Positions 8,478 through 14,811 of a stretch of 24,261 bases of DNA are shown here, one piece after another. The notes below the pieces were generated by a model. That model made no database searches. It saw nothing but the letters and a program-made list of their open reading frames with translations, and was not told the origin of the DNA. The DNA comes from a virus. Numbering within the stretch: the stretch's first letter is position 1; every line of letters begins with the position of its first letter. Location: positions 1 to 24,261 of IMG/VR virus record IMGVR_UViG_3300021963_000639. One strand, given 5' to 3'. The translations under genes and the position numbers were made by a program.

Positions 8478-8788
8478 TACCAGTCTCTCTTATAACCAAC
8501 TGGAGTAACAAACACTTCCAGTTTCTTTTCATCATCCCATGATTGACAGTATTCATTATCTTTATCGCACAAAGGAACAATCTCTTCTTTAGCAATCTCA
8601 CGAGTGCTAACAATAGTTTCACCCAGCCACAACTGCGAGAACTCTTGCATCTCTTCAGATGTAACTGTATCTGCTGCCCATTGTTCAGCAGTACAAGGAT
8701 ACTCACGATCGTTATGATCATCAGGAACTTCAATTACGTAACGCTGACGAAATTGAGAAATAGCTTCTACTAATACAAACTTACTCAT
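8477..8788 (-). CDS. Hypothetical phage protein, 103 aa
   Basis: Starts at ATG 8788 with AAGGAG 7 nt upstream; overlaps the preceding gene by 8 nt and the DexA start by a TAATG. It begins MSKFVLVEAISQFRQRYVIE, an extended strand pair, then contains PDDHNDREYPCTAEQWAADT, an acidic middle and a C-terminal LEVFVTPVGYKRDW. I recognise no catalytic motif. The composition (acidic, Trp-rich, one short domain) and position fit the small accessory proteins commonly packed next to the polymerase in T4-like phages. Confidence 0.7.
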   Translation of the reverse strand: MSKFVLVEAISQFRQRYVIEVPDDHNDREYPCTAEQWAADTVTSEEMQEFSQLWLGETIVSTREIAKEEIVPLCDKDNEYCQSWDDEKKLEVFVTPVGYKRDW

Positions 8789-9149
8789 CAATCATCTCCT
8801 TAGTTAATTCTAGTGAATTCTTTAATGCTTTGCCAGCAACTCGCAATCCATATTCCATCTCACGATTTTTCTTAACAACCAAATCATTCTTTCTCAATGC
8901 GTCTTGGTAGTTGTCATACAACTCTACAGTATCTTTCTTAAGTTTCTCAACCCAAGTAGTTACTTTATGAATAGTGACCCAAGAACCATCAGCAAGTTTA
9001 GTGTGTCCATCACGAATACGAAACTCATCAGTCCAGCGTTCACCATTCTTATAAGATGGCATCGGTTCAAACAAAAACAATTCTTGTTGTTCTAATTTCT
9101 GTAGGAGAACATTAAAGTTTTCTTCAATCATATCTTTACCATAAAACAT
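8781..9149 (-). CDS. Hypothetical phage protein, 122 aa
   Basis: ATG 9149 overlaps the stop of the upstream gene. The first half has the phrase PSYKNGERWTDEFRIRDGHTKLADGSWVTIHKVTTW, cut here only by turns, suggesting a small beta-domain. The second half (about 75-122) is a charged helix (KKDTVELYDNYQDALRKND and onward), likely coiled coil. No enzyme motif is seen. It is probably co-expressed with its neighbours in the ligase-polymerase operon. Confidence 0.7.
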   Translation of the reverse strand: MFYGKDMIEENFNVLLQKLEQQELFLFEPMPSYKNGERWTDEFRIRDGHTKLADGSWVTIHKVTTWVEKLKKDTVELYDNYQDALRKNDLVVKKNREMEYGLRVAGKALKNSLELTKEMIDE

Positions 9150-9679
9150 TATTCATTCTCCTCATACTCATACTCTTCTTCTTTACCGTTCATCGCAGCG
9201 TGAATATCGCAGAGAGTCATGTGCCAACCATCAGTGTATGTTTTTCCTGGAGCACCACATTCTTCACAGGTACGATAACTCATACTCTCAGCAAAGTTAA
9301 TATAACTGTAATGCTTATCAGTTGCAGCCTGAACATAGAATCGAAGTCCACCGAACTTCTCTTTCACCTGAACCGCAACTGGAACCCTTAGTGTTTCTTC
9401 ATCTAGTTTTGCTTTGGCTTCGTCAATCTGCTCTTGAGTGATATTGTCTTTACTGCCAGACCACTTTGGTTGTCTGACTTTATCTTTAATAAAGTCATAA
9501 CGAGATTTTGCTTGACGATAATCAGAAGTCAATAGACCACACAGAGTATCAATGATGTTATACCAACCATCACCACATTCAAATCCCCAGCACATGGCTG
9601 TGACTCGCATATTCTCATTGCGATCTTTGAAGATTAGCGGATACTTTGCACATAGTGCTTCGTCAAGTTCTTTACGCAT
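9149..9679 (-). CDS. Zinc-finger-containing hypothetical protein, 176 aa
   Basis: Starts at ATG 9679, which overlaps the stop of the previous gene. A CEECGAPGKTY...LCDIH pattern gives C138, C141, C157 and H160, a likely zinc knuckle. Upstream of it, VKEKFGGLRFYVQAAT (105-120) is a strand-rich segment I associate with a widespread phage family of unknown role. The N-terminal part (AMCWGFECGDGWYNIIDTLC) is Cys/Trp-rich. The tail EEEYEYEENE is acidic. Function unknown; a nucleic-acid or protein-binding role is only suggested by the zinc site. Confidence 0.75.
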   Translation of the reverse strand: MRKELDEALCAKYPLIFKDRNENMRVTAMCWGFECGDGWYNIIDTLCGLLTSDYRQAKSRYDFIKDKVRQPKWSGSKDNITQEQIDEAKAKLDEETLRVPVAVQVKEKFGGLRFYVQAATDKHYSYINFAESMSYRTCEECGAPGKTYTDGWHMTLCDIHAAMNGKEEEYEYEENE

Positions 9680-10037
9680 ACCAAGTCCTATGGTTTTCTG
9701 CTACATGTTCAAGCCCATCATACTCATGAACATGCCATTTCACGTCATCAGGAATCTCAATGATAGAGATCTCCGCAGCCCAACCCCATGATGCTTGACC
9801 CATCTCTTCGATCACAGCAATCAAATCTAGATCTGAACGATTCTCATAGAAGTCATATTGAGACAAATAACCTTCTTCAGTGCCACACATACCTTCTTTA
9901 TAATATTTCGCACCCATTAGTTTGCTGTCAGTTTCTTCTTTCTCAAATGCAATACCCTTACGTTCAAGTAATTTCTCAAACGCTTCATCAGAAATACCAA
10001 AGCCACCGAAGCAACGATTAATAGCTACTCTTGTCAT
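9672..10037 (-). CDS. Hypothetical phage protein, 121 aa
   Basis: ATG 10037 with AGGAG upstream. It opens MTRVAINRCFGGFGISDEAF, a phrase that recurs at the start of many phage and plasmid hypothetical proteins, followed by a helix (EKLLERKGIAFEKEE). The middle is RSDLDLIAVIEEMGQASWGW, then AEISIIEIPDDVKWHVHEYDG, a strand-turn-strand unit. This reads as a conserved small phage family without known activity. The last codons overlap the start of the zinc-finger gene by 8 nt. Confidence 0.75.
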   Translation of the reverse strand: MTRVAINRCFGGFGISDEAFEKLLERKGIAFEKEETDSKLMGAKYYKEGMCGTEEGYLSQYDFYENRSDLDLIAVIEEMGQASWGWAAEISIIEIPDDVKWHVHEYDGLEHVAENHRTWYA

Positions 10038-10233
10038 TTTTAACTCCTAATACTCTATGTATAATTTTATCCTGAATCATATGTGGGATTGTCATATATG
10101 GAAACACGAGGAAGAATGGACATCCATTAGAACCCCATCCACCTGTCTTCAAAAACTTTCTATATGAGTCAAGATCTTGTTTACTTTTTGGGTTGAAGAA
10201 TCTTTTCTGCCCCAATTTACTTTCTAGTATCAT
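10018..10233 (-). CDS. Hypothetical phage protein, 71 aa
   Basis: ATG 10233 overlaps the ligase stop as ATGA, and its own end overlaps the next gene by 20 nt. The protein is basic, with KSKQDLDSYRKFLKTGGWG (positions about 16-34) followed by a hydrophobic PFFLVFPYMTIPHMIQDKII stretch that looks like a buried strand or helix rather than a membrane span. The GGWG-x-x-GCPFF phrase resembles small conserved proteins of T4-like phages. No function can be assigned. Confidence 0.65.
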   Translation of the reverse strand: MILESKLGQKRFFNPKSKQDLDSYRKFLKTGGWGSNGCPFFLVFPYMTIPHMIQDKIIHRVLGVKNDKSSY

Positions 10234-11522
10234 TTAATCACCTTGTCAGAATCTGCTACAGATTTATCATCACGAAGTTCAATAAATACTGGAAGGAACA
10301 AACTATCTTCACCTTGTTTATTCTTTATTCTCATATTATACTTGATAGCTACAATTTTGTCAACTAAATTTTCTTTCCAATATTTCTTGCGATGTTCCTC
10401 AGTGAAGCCAGAACCTACATTCACCTTTACAACACCATCGGCAGATTCACAAATAATTGCACCGAGCATTCCTGCAGCTTTACCCTTACCTTCTTCCACT
10501 GCAACAATCTTCAGGTCGCACTCAAGTTCACCTTTGAATTTAATCTGAGTCTTGCTACGTTTATCTTCCCAGATGCCATTCCTACACTTTAGGATGATAC
10601 CTTCTTGACCATCAGCAAGCAAACCCTCGAACAATGTATTTGCTTCTTCGATTGTAGCAACTTCCCAACGATCTACCAATCCAACTTTCTTTGGCTGATA
10701 AGTGTCTATCATAACACACAAAGATTCAAGACGTTGACTATACGGAACCTGACAAACACCATTAGTGAAGTCAGCGTATGGAATCAAATCCCAAATGGTA
10801 GCATGAACCTTGCGTGCTTCATCAGTTTTAATTGTTCCCTTGTTGGCTTTATTGAGAATACCATTACCAGTCTGGCGGTCGAGGACGATACCCTTATCTT
10901 TGACCAGCAACTCTCCATCAAACACACAATTGACACCATTTGCCATTGCGATAAAATCTTCTTCAAGATTACCCAGCAGGTTTATCTCTTTACCATTGCG
11001 TGAACGAAACTCACACTTACCATCACGAACGATAGCATTGAATCGCATACCATCCATTTTAGTTTGAACATAAGCAGGGAACTGAATCTTGTCAACCAAC
11101 TTCTGTTCGAATGGACTGCACAACATCACTGGATATTCAGCGATAAGATTCTTCCAAACTTTGTTGGCAGTTGATACGTCTACACCACACTTTAAATCTT
11201 TAGCGATGATACGCTCGATAACTTTTGCATCGTCAGTTGATACAGATGAGAGAAGCATTCGAAGATATTCGATTGCTGCATTACCAGTAACACGACGAGT
11301 AGATAAATCACTAAGTCCATTTATTGCATTCTCCAAAGTAGTTGTATGTTTGTCCAGTGTATACTCAGGAATCTTACGAATGTAAAACTGAGTAAATGGG
11401 TCGAGAGTCTTGAGAACAACTTCACGTAGCACTTCGTTATCGCTGTGTGCGTTTAGTTGCTCGATTTTGAAGTTACGAGAATTGTTATTCGCAAGACTCT
11501 CTAGAAACTTATGTATATTCAT
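10230..11522 (-). CDS. 30: ATP-dependent DNA ligase (T4 gp30-like)
   Basis: 430 aa from ATG 11522 (MNIHKFLESLANN); an in-frame extension further upstream lies inside the preceding gene and is rejected. The nucleotidyltransferase motif I is TKMDGMR, catalytic K155 (T4 K159, from memory). Further motifs are FRSRNGKE (Ia-like), CVFDGELLV (III), EGIILKC (IV) and KTQIKFKGELECDLKIV (V). The C-terminal OB-fold domain ends about residue 415. It seals nicks between Okazaki fragments and in repair. The N-terminal ~130 residues are the helical DNA-binding domain of the gp30 group. No clear ribosome site is visible before the ATG, which is immediately after the MazG-like stop, so translation may be coupled. 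Confidence 0.93.
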   Translation of the reverse strand: MNIHKFLESLANNNSRNFKIEQLNAHSDNEVLREVVLKTLDPFTQFYIRKIPEYTLDKHTTTLENAINGLSDLSTRRVTGNAAIEYLRMLLSSVSTDDAKVIERIIAKDLKCGVDVSTANKVWKNLIAEYPVMLCSPFEQKLVDKIQFPAYVQTKMDGMRFNAIVRDGKCEFRSRNGKEINLLGNLEEDFIAMANGVNCVFDGELLVKDKGIVLDRQTGNGILNKANKGTIKTDEARKVHATIWDLIPYADFTNGVCQVPYSQRLESLCVMIDTYQPKKVGLVDRWEVATIEEANTLFEGLLADGQEGIILKCRNGIWEDKRSKTQIKFKGELECDLKIVAVEEGKGKAAGMLGAIICESADGVVKVNVGSGFTEEHRKKYWKENLVDKIVAIKYNMRIKNKQGEDSLFLPVFIELRDDKSVADSDKVIK

Positions 11523-11523
11523 A

Positions 11524-11823
11524 TTAGGCTGCTTGTTTAATGTTTGACCACTTAGCAAGTTTCTCTTTCTTTTTGATACCTGCTTGAGCCACTGCATTAC
11601 CATCAATAATTTGCTCTTCAATCATCATCTCGATCATACAGAGCAAGTCACCAACTTCTTCTTCAAGACGTTCACGATTAGTGGCACCATTATGTTCACC
11701 ATCGATACCGAAACGAAATACCTTACTGATTGCTTGCGCAACTTCAGCACACTCTTCTTGACAGATAAGCATAATTTCTTTTTGCTTTTCTGATGTAATT
11801 TTATTTGCTGCAAATTTATTCAT
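11524..11823 (-). CDS. MazG-like nucleotide pyrophosphohydrolase
   Basis: 99 aa, all-helical. QEECAEVAQAISK supplies EExxE (E23, E24, E27) and ERLEEEVGDLLCMIE supplies ExxD (E56, D59), the magnesium-binding signature of the all-alpha NTP pyrophosphatase superfamily. It would hydrolyse an (d)NTP to NMP and pyrophosphate, either house-cleaning or lowering alarmone/nucleotide signals as proposed for phage MazG proteins. Its start overlaps the previous gene as ATGA, and its stop is next to the ligase ATG. Confidence 0.8.
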   Translation of the reverse strand: MNKFAANKITSEKQKEIMLICQEECAEVAQAISKVFRFGIDGEHNGATNRERLEEEVGDLLCMIEMMIEEQIIDGNAVAQAGIKKKEKLAKWSNIKQAA

Positions 11824-12026
11824 TGTATATCCTTAATACCTTTCTTTATCACTTTGAAAGTCCGATACCTTTTATCGAACCTAATAAACTTTTTAAACTT
11901 AGTAAACTCCTTTGGGTTATGGAACTTAAAGTATCCATAAATCTTAGTCATACCATCTGACATCAGATATGTATGGTTAGGCTGGAGTTCGCTTTCCCAG
12001 ACAGTGGTTTCTCTGGCGAGAATCAT
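11820..12026 (-). CDS. Hypothetical basic protein, 68 aa
   Basis: ATG 12026 overlaps the upstream stop as ATGA, and its own TGA overlaps the MazG-like ATG. It is Lys-rich and aromatic (KFHNPKEFTKFKKFIRFDKR), strongly positively charged in the C-terminal half. No known domain is recognised. The double ATGA overlap supports it as a real gene in the operon. Confidence 0.65.
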   Translation of the reverse strand: MILARETTVWESELQPNHTYLMSDGMTKIYGYFKFHNPKEFTKFKKFIRFDKRYRTFKVIKKGIKDIQ

Positions 12027-12346
12027 ACCACCACCAACTCGTTGTAATCGATGCGTGGCTCTTTACAAGCAATCACACCATCGTACTCCAACTGGGACTT
12101 CTCGAACCATGACATGTAGTCATCACTTTCCAATGACCAGTCGAGAATATACTCACGACAGTAATCGTTATTCTTCTCGATGTCTGCAGCAGCAACAACT
12201 TCTGCGTAGTCGATGTTTAGTGGAACACCTTCAATCATGTACTCAGAGCCACCTTTCATCTTCCAGTACTGAGGACACTCACCCTTGCCATCCCAATCGT
12301 GAGCACCATAATTTTCCATATACTGAGTGCGAATAACAAGTTTCAT
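12023..12346 (-). CDS. Hypothetical phage protein, 107 aa
   Basis: ATG 12346 with AGGAG 9 nt upstream. It opens MKLVIRTQYMENYGAHDWDG and continues GECPQYWKMKGGSEYMIEGV, a pattern I associate with a conserved family of phage hypothetical proteins (RTQYxENYGAH). The remainder is acidic, with a helix around CREYILDWSLESDDY. It has no active-site motif that I can name. Confidence 0.75.
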   Translation of the reverse strand: MKLVIRTQYMENYGAHDWDGKGECPQYWKMKGGSEYMIEGVPLNIDYAEVVAAADIEKNNDYCREYILDWSLESDDYMSWFEKSQLEYDGVIACKEPRIDYNELVVV

Positions 12347-12364
12347 AATATAGATCTCCTAAAA

Positions 12365-12619
12365 TTAAACCAAACTAAAAGTTGTCTTACGTGGCATTCC
12401 AGTTGCAAATCCACTGGTTCCAGAAATAAACCCACGTGAATTTTTGCTAGACATTTTTGCTTTTGGAGCACGACGTTTACGTTCATCAACCTGAATCACA
12501 CCACCAGCACGAAGGAATGCAGCGATTGCTTTTTCAGATTCAGCACGTGCTTCAGCTTTGGTTTGAACAGGGCGATTGTAGATAGTAGCAACGATTTGCT
12601 TTTTGACAGACTTTTTCAT
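12365..12619 (-). CDS. Small basic protein, 84 aa, first gene after promoter P2
   Basis: Starts at ATG 12619 (MKKSVKKQIVATIYNRP), with AAGGA 9 nt upstream. Two further in-frame starts at 12643 and 12661 are at or upstream of the predicted transcription start and so unlikely. A helix TKAEARAESEKAIAAFLRAGG precedes a very basic linker (DERKRRAPKAKMSSKN) and a Gly/Ser tail. Being small, basic and immediately behind an early-type promoter, it could bind nucleic acid or a host target; this is inference only. Confidence 0.65.
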   Translation of the reverse strand: MKKSVKKQIVATIYNRPVQTKAEARAESEKAIAAFLRAGGVIQVDERKRRAPKAKMSSKNSRGFISGTSGFATGMPRKTTFSLV

Positions 12620-12652
12620 AATCAGGTTTCCTTTTTCATTCATCATAAGACT

Positions 12653-12681
12653 ATTATACACCGAACCTGAATTATTGTAAA
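12653..12681 (-). promoter_or_regulatory. Sigma70-type promoter P2, upstream of the ligase-polymerase operon
   Basis: Minus strand: -35 TTTACA (12681-12676), 17-bp spacer, -10 TATAAT (12658-12653). Context ACTTTACAATAATTC matches that of the other promoters. Predicted start of transcription is near 12646. It heads a run of 13 tightly packed genes from the 84-aa protein to the oxygenase at 4871. Confidence 0.82.
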
Positions 12682-12696
12682 GTATTTTGTTTAGAT

Positions 12697-12776
12697 AACC
12701 CTTTGGGTTGTAGGGGATTGCAACTCCTTGATTTTACTGGAGTTTTTATGTGACAAGAACCTCTACAGGAGAGGGT
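12697..12776 (-). terminator. Hairpin cluster ending the Sm-like gene unit
   Basis: Three hairpins lie between the Sm-like stop and promoter P2: ACC(C)TCT/AGAGGT at 12759-12776 with loop CCTGT (minus strand), AACTCC/GGAGTT at 12722-12744, and AACCC/GGGTT at 12697-12709. None has a clean U-tract in the minus direction, so termination is plausible but not certain. The 12722-12744 hairpin is followed by TTTTA on the plus strand. Confidence 0.5.
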
Positions 12777-12789
12777 CTAGATGGGGATT

Positions 12790-13086
12790 TTAGCCTGTAA
12801 AAACGGAGCCAGCTGGGGCGATCTGAATGCCAGAACCGAAGATTCGGCTGTATTCATTGACCATGTTGACTGCTGGGGTTGCTTCGCTGGCGATGGCTGA
12901 GTTTCTTAAAAAGACTTTCTCTTCCTCAGCATATGGCATGTATGGAGCCAGTCCTACACCCATACCTGTTTGTGTTTGTTGAATTACAATAGTAGCTGGG
13001 TTTTTCAATTCAACAGAATCACCGAGAACATTGAAAACTTCTCCAATAAGTTCTTCGCCACTAATTAACTTGTATACTTTAATCAT
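12790..13086 (-). CDS. Sm-like (LSm/Hfq-fold) domain protein
   Basis: 98 aa from ATG 13086 with GGAG 7 nt upstream; a GTG six bases upstream is too close to the ribosome site. It starts MIKVYKLISGEELIGEV, then SVELKNPATIVIQQT, the Sm1-like strand order, followed by GVGLAPYMPYAEEEKVFLRN and a conserved tail VNEYSRIFGSGIQ. T4-like cyanophages carry very similar small proteins annotated as Sm-like. An RNA-binding or scaffold role is a family inference. The start overlaps the stop of the 70-aa gene. Confidence 0.7.
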   Translation of the reverse strand: MIKVYKLISGEELIGEVFNVLGDSVELKNPATIVIQQTQTGMGVGLAPYMPYAEEEKVFLRNSAIASEATPAVNMVNEYSRIFGSGIQIAPAGSVFTG

Positions 13087-13291
13087 TTTCACTCTCCGCT
13101 AAAAAATCAATAAATGCTGCTGCTTCCTCATGATCTGGAAATTCTTTAATAATAAATTTTTCCTTATCATAATAATGTTGTGCAACCAATAACACATATC
13201 GTGTTTTATACACAGATATTTTCATTACCCAATTCCCACGACGAATCGTGACGAAGGATATTAAATTTGGTGAGATTTTTGCTTTCATCAT
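13079..13291 (-). CDS. Hypothetical protein, 70 aa (or 48 aa from internal ATG)
   Basis: Two tandem ATGs at 13291 and 13288 and an internal ATG at 13225 are possible starts. Neither has a strong ribosome site, and the first ATG is partly paired in a hairpin (13290-13310). The internal version begins MKISVYKTRYVLLVAQHYYD and ends with an acidic helix DHEEAAAFIDFLAESEND. No domain recognised. The stop overlaps the Sm-like start, suggesting coupling. Confidence 0.55.
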   Translation of the reverse strand: MMKAKISPNLISFVTIRRGNWVMKISVYKTRYVLLVAQHYYDKEKFIIKEFPDHEEAAAFIDFLAESEND

Positions 13292-13310
13292 ACCAACTAT
13301 TTATTGGTAT
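13290..13310 (-). promoter_or_regulatory. Start-codon hairpin with a late-promoter-like AATAAATA
   Basis: Inverted repeat ATACCAA / TTGGTAT with a 7-nt loop; its 3' arm runs into the first ATG of the 70-aa gene. On the minus strand the loop region reads AATAAATA (13305-13298), one base from the T4 late promoter TATAAATA. If it is a promoter, the transcript would begin almost at the ATG, favouring the internal start at 13225. Confidence 0.35.
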
Positions 13311-13330
13311 GAAAAATTGACTTTAGAACT

Positions 13331-13350
13331 ATGGGGAGTTTCCTCCCCAT
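13331..13350 (-). terminator. Perfect 8-bp hairpin with GAAA loop after rubredoxin
   Basis: On the minus strand ATGGGGAG - GAAA - CTCCCCAT, a GC-rich stem closed by a stable GNRA tetraloop. It starts 5 nt after the rubredoxin stop, so it bounds the stress cassette. The first U-rich stretch (ATTTTT) comes only ~14 nt later, so it may act as a terminator or as a 3'-end stabilising hairpin. Confidence 0.65.
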
Positions 13351-13354
13351 AAAA

Positions 13355-13489
13355 TCACATCAAATAATAATCTTCTTTACCAACGCCACACTCAGGACAA
13401 AGGAAGTCATCGGGAAGTTCTTCCCATTTACCTTCTGTTTGTTCATCATGTACGTGGCCACATACTACACAAATATGTTGTTCGTTCAT
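13355..13489 (-). CDS. Rubredoxin-like protein, 44 aa
   Basis: Begins MNEQHICVVCGHVHDE and continues ELPDDFLCPECGVGKEDY. C7-x2-C10-G and C31-P-x-C34-G are the two knuckles of a one-iron rubredoxin site; LPDDFLCPECGVGK is a textbook rubredoxin phrase. At 44 aa it is slightly shorter than free rubredoxins (~52-54) and lacks the usual Y-x-CxxCGYxYD aromatic start. ATG 13489 overlaps the rubrerythrin stop as ATGA, so the two are translationally coupled. It would pass electrons to the rubrerythrin diiron centre. Confidence 0.85.
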   Translation of the reverse strand: MNEQHICVVCGHVHDEQTEGKWEELPDDFLCPECGVGKEDYYLM

Positions 13490-13938
13490 AATGTCTCCAT
13501 AACTTGTTTGTAAGCATTAGCATGACGCTCTTCTACTTTCTTCAAAGCATTGAAACGCTTTTCTGCTTTTGCCAACACAGCCTTAAATGCTTCTGCATGT
13601 TCAAAAGATTCTTCAATCTGACCACGCATTTCTTTTTCTGCTTGTAGATTTCCTTCTGAAACTGCAATCGATTCAAACTTTGGATACATTTCTGTATACT
13701 CATAAGTCTCTCCATCAATTGCTTTCTGCAAACATTCCTTAGTGGATGGCTTGCCGATTAACAATTCAAGGTGTCCCCATGCATGTTTAATTTCTTGATC
13801 GGCAGTATGTTCGAAGTGTTTTGCAACATCTTCGAAACCTTCTTCACGAGCAATCTTAGCGAAGTAACGATATTTGATATGAGCCATAGACTCACCAGCC
13901 AATGCGCTCTCAAGATTTTTTAATGTTAAAGAACTCAT
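13486..13938 (-). CDS. Rubrerythrin (ferritin-like diiron protein) without rubredoxin domain
   Basis: 150 aa from ATG 13938 (GGAG 7 nt upstream); a TTG six bases earlier is not needed. Four-helix-bundle motifs: LAGESMAHIKY (E16), ADQEIKHAWGH (E49, H52), TYEYTEMYPKF (E83) and QIEESFEHAEAF (109-114), supplying the Glu/His ligands of two irons. It should reduce hydrogen peroxide, as in the erythrin/rubrerythrin family. Classical rubrerythrin has a C-terminal rubredoxin domain (~190 aa total); here that part is a separate, ATGA-coupled gene. The start overlaps the previous stop, also as ATGA. Confidence 0.88.
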   Translation of the reverse strand: MSSLTLKNLESALAGESMAHIKYRYFAKIAREEGFEDVAKHFEHTADQEIKHAWGHLELLIGKPSTKECLQKAIDGETYEYTEMYPKFESIAVSEGNLQAEKEMRGQIEESFEHAEAFKAVLAKAEKRFNALKKVEERHANAYKQVMETL

Positions 13939-14069
13939 TTGCAATCTCCATAAGAAGCCATCAATTTTTTGGCTTCCTCATGTTTACCATTTCTGGCAAG
14001 ATCTGCTGCTGCTTTGGCGTAACCAATTCCCTTTAAGGTTATATAAACTTTGCGGAAAAATGTTTTCAT
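13935..14069 (-). CDS. Small basic protein, 44 aa, in stress cassette
   Basis: ATG 14069 overlaps the Hsp20 stop (TAATG), and its TGA overlaps the rubrerythrin ATG (ATGA). It reads MKTFFRKVYITLKGIGYAKA and continues ADLARNGKHEEAKKLM, two amphipathic helices with a basic N-terminus. No family recognised. The overlaps on both sides argue it is translated. A role linked to Hsp20 or the diiron protein is inference. Confidence 0.6.
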   Translation of the reverse strand: MKTFFRKVYITLKGIGYAKAAADLARNGKHEEAKKLMASYGDCK

Positions 14070-14545
14070 TATTTCTCCTCATTCAATAATTGCTTTTCAC
14101 CTTTAGACTTAATAGCAACTTTCTTTGGTTTATTTTCTTCTGGTGTTAAACGCTCTAAAGCAATCTTTAACATACCATTGAAAAGTTCTGCGTCTTTAAC
14201 TTCTACGTTATCTTCCAACGCAAACCAACGAGTAAATGCACGATTAGCGATACCTTTGAATACAAAGTTTTCATCATCAGGTGTGTTGCTAACATTACCT
14301 TTGATGATTAACTTACCACCATCGATTTCAATATCGATATCTTGTTTAGAGAAACCAGCTACAGCCAATTCAACTGTATATGTGTTCTCTCCAGTTTTTC
14401 GAATATTGTATGGAGGATAGTTAGGGATGTTCTTTGTAATCTGATCATGCATTTCTTTATATTGGGCAAGCTGTTTGTCAAACCCAATAAAGAATTTGTC
14501 TAGTTCTTTATCATTCCAAAATGTTGGAACAAATTGACGATTCAT
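14069..14545 (-). CDS. hsp20: Small heat-shock protein Hsp20 (IbpA-like)
   Basis: 158 aa from ATG 14545 with AAGGGG upstream; an in-frame extension inside the phasin-like gene is rejected. An N-terminal arm (FVPTFWNDKELDKFFIGFD) precedes the alpha-crystallin domain at about 45-145: PPYNIRKTGENTYTVELAVAG, DIDIEIDGGKLIIKG, IANRAFTRWFALEDNVEV, and NGMLKIALERLTPE. The order and phrasing closely follow E. coli IbpA/B. It would hold unfolded proteins in the infected cell. Hsp20 genes are common in T4-like cyanophages and marine myoviruses. Confidence 0.93.
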   Translation of the reverse strand: MNRQFVPTFWNDKELDKFFIGFDKQLAQYKEMHDQITKNIPNYPPYNIRKTGENTYTVELAVAGFSKQDIDIEIDGGKLIIKGNVSNTPDDENFVFKGIANRAFTRWFALEDNVEVKDAELFNGMLKIALERLTPEENKPKKVAIKSKGEKQLLNEEK

Positions 14546-14555
14546 AATGTTCCCC

Positions 14556-14780
14556 TTACTTAGTTGCGAATACTTTTTTAGCATCAAGAGAAGCTGCAGC
14601 TGTACCAACTGTAGTGAAAAATTCTACAGATGACTTAGCGACAGTCTTAGCAAATGATTGCTGAGCATCGATAAAAGTTTGGAGGGATTTTGCGACTTCT
14701 TCGTTTTTAACAAATGTCTTAACGAATTGAGTCTTTGCACCAGAGATGGTGTCGATGGATGTGTTTAATGCTTCTAACAT
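14556..14780 (-). CDS. Phasin-like protein, 74 aa
   Basis: ATG 14780 with AGGAG 6 nt upstream. A nearly continuous amphipathic helix: ISGAKTQFVKTFVKNEEVAK, LQTFIDAQQSFAKTVAKSSV, then EFFTTVGTAAASLDAKKVF. The LQxFxDAQxxFAKxxxKxxxEF phrase resembles phasins, which coat polyhydroxyalkanoate granules in proteobacteria. It is shorter than typical cellular phasins (100-180 aa) and no granule synthesis gene is present, so it might instead act as a helical chaperone next to Hsp20. It is the first gene after the hairpin-rich region. Confidence 0.6.
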   Translation of the reverse strand: MLEALNTSIDTISGAKTQFVKTFVKNEEVAKSLQTFIDAQQSFAKTVAKSSVEFFTTVGTAAASLDAKKVFATK

Positions 14781-14811
14781 ATAGTTCTCCTATTAAGCGA
14801 GTTTAAAATTA

